A stretch of 5,007 nt of DNA, taken from Spirochaetaceae bacterium. Its GTDB lineage: Bacteria > Spirochaetota > Spirochaetia > Treponematales > Breznakiellaceae. Each line of letters starts with the position of its first letter. The stretch's first letter is position 1. The stretch is from NCBI GenBank assembly GCA_031258335.1, contig JAIRMY010000080.1, positions 1 to 5,007 on the forward strand, in the 5' to 3' direction. Positions 4,883-5,007 of this stretch are shown here, piece after piece. Position numbers and translations under genes: made by a program. The notes under the pieces are model-generated. The model was not told where the DNA came from. It saw only the letters and a program-made list of their open reading frames with translations, and did no database searches.

Positions 4883-4986
4883 TATGCTTGTACCGCTTAC
4901 GCTGAACTTGCCGTTTTTGAGGCAAGCATATAAGGTGTGAACAGGCGCTACGCGCCTGCGGTATTGGGGGCGTGAGCCTTCCAATA
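4883..4986. other. Run of three hairpins: structured RNA or decayed repeat element
   Basis: First, TATGCTTG (4883-4890) pairs with CAAGCATA (4923-4930), with an alternative inner stem CTTGCC (4907-4912)/GGCAAG (4921-4926). Second, CAGGCGC (4942-4948) pairs with GCGCCTG (4952-4958) around TAC. Third, TATTGG (4962-4967) pairs with CCAATA (4981-4986), with an inner GGC-GTGA-GCC whose loop fits the GNRA pattern. No convincing reading frame crosses the region. The density of perfect stems is much higher than in the genes nearby. Confidence 0.45.
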
Positions 4987-5007
4987 ATCATGCCTGCTGA
5001 CTCTTGC

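Noticed and set aside
4874..4903. Plus-strand promoter using TTGACA at 4874
   Set aside because: Sequences 16-18 nt downstream (CTTACG, TTACGC, TACGCT) are poor -10 boxes.
4799..4984. 61-codon minus-strand reading frame in the gene-free right end
   Set aside because: It needs a TTG start, runs through the hairpin array and the palindrome, and shows no recognisable motif; it is more likely a by-product of the repeat structure.

Overview
The window looks like spirochaete DNA, most likely from Treponema or a close relative. The main evidence is two adjacent genes for FlaA-type outer-layer (sheath) proteins of the periplasmic flagellum, a family known from spirochaetes. The housekeeping genes around them are intact and ordinary for the group. 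I see no complete mobile element, no CRISPR array, no tRNA or rRNA, and no clearly new multi-gene system.

Left part, 1-2227, all on the minus strand: the conserved ribosome/tRNA-modification operon rpsP - khpA - rimM - trmD - rplS. It reads leftward and leaves the window inside rplS. The genes are tightly packed: khpA/rimM overlap by 8 nt and trmD/rplS by 4 nt (ATGA). khpA and rimM both start with TTG. The only real gap inside the operon, 43 nt between rimM and trmD, is filled by a GC-rich palindrome that looks like a dispersed REP-type element.

Middle, 2228-2504: a 277-nt divergent intergenic region. It holds a TATAAT box for rpsP on the minus strand and a near-consensus sigma-70 promoter (TTGACA, 17 nt, TATACT) for the flagellar genes on the plus strand. 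It also holds a possible sigma-28-like site, a pair of 8-nt direct repeats just upstream of the sigma-70 promoter, and several hairpins, some of them mutually exclusive.

Right part, 2505-4792, plus strand: two secreted FlaA-family paralogues of 267 and 239 aa, each with a signal peptide and a shared beta-rich core, followed 19 nt later by an rlmB-type 23S rRNA 2'-O-methyltransferase gene. No terminator is visible between them, so rRNA modification may be co-transcribed with flagellar sheath genes.

Right end, 4793-5007: no convincing gene. It contains an interrupted palindrome built on TGTCAA/TTGACA and then a run of three hairpins, one with a GNRA-type loop. This is either a structured RNA or a decayed mobile/repeat element, and is the least explained part of the window.
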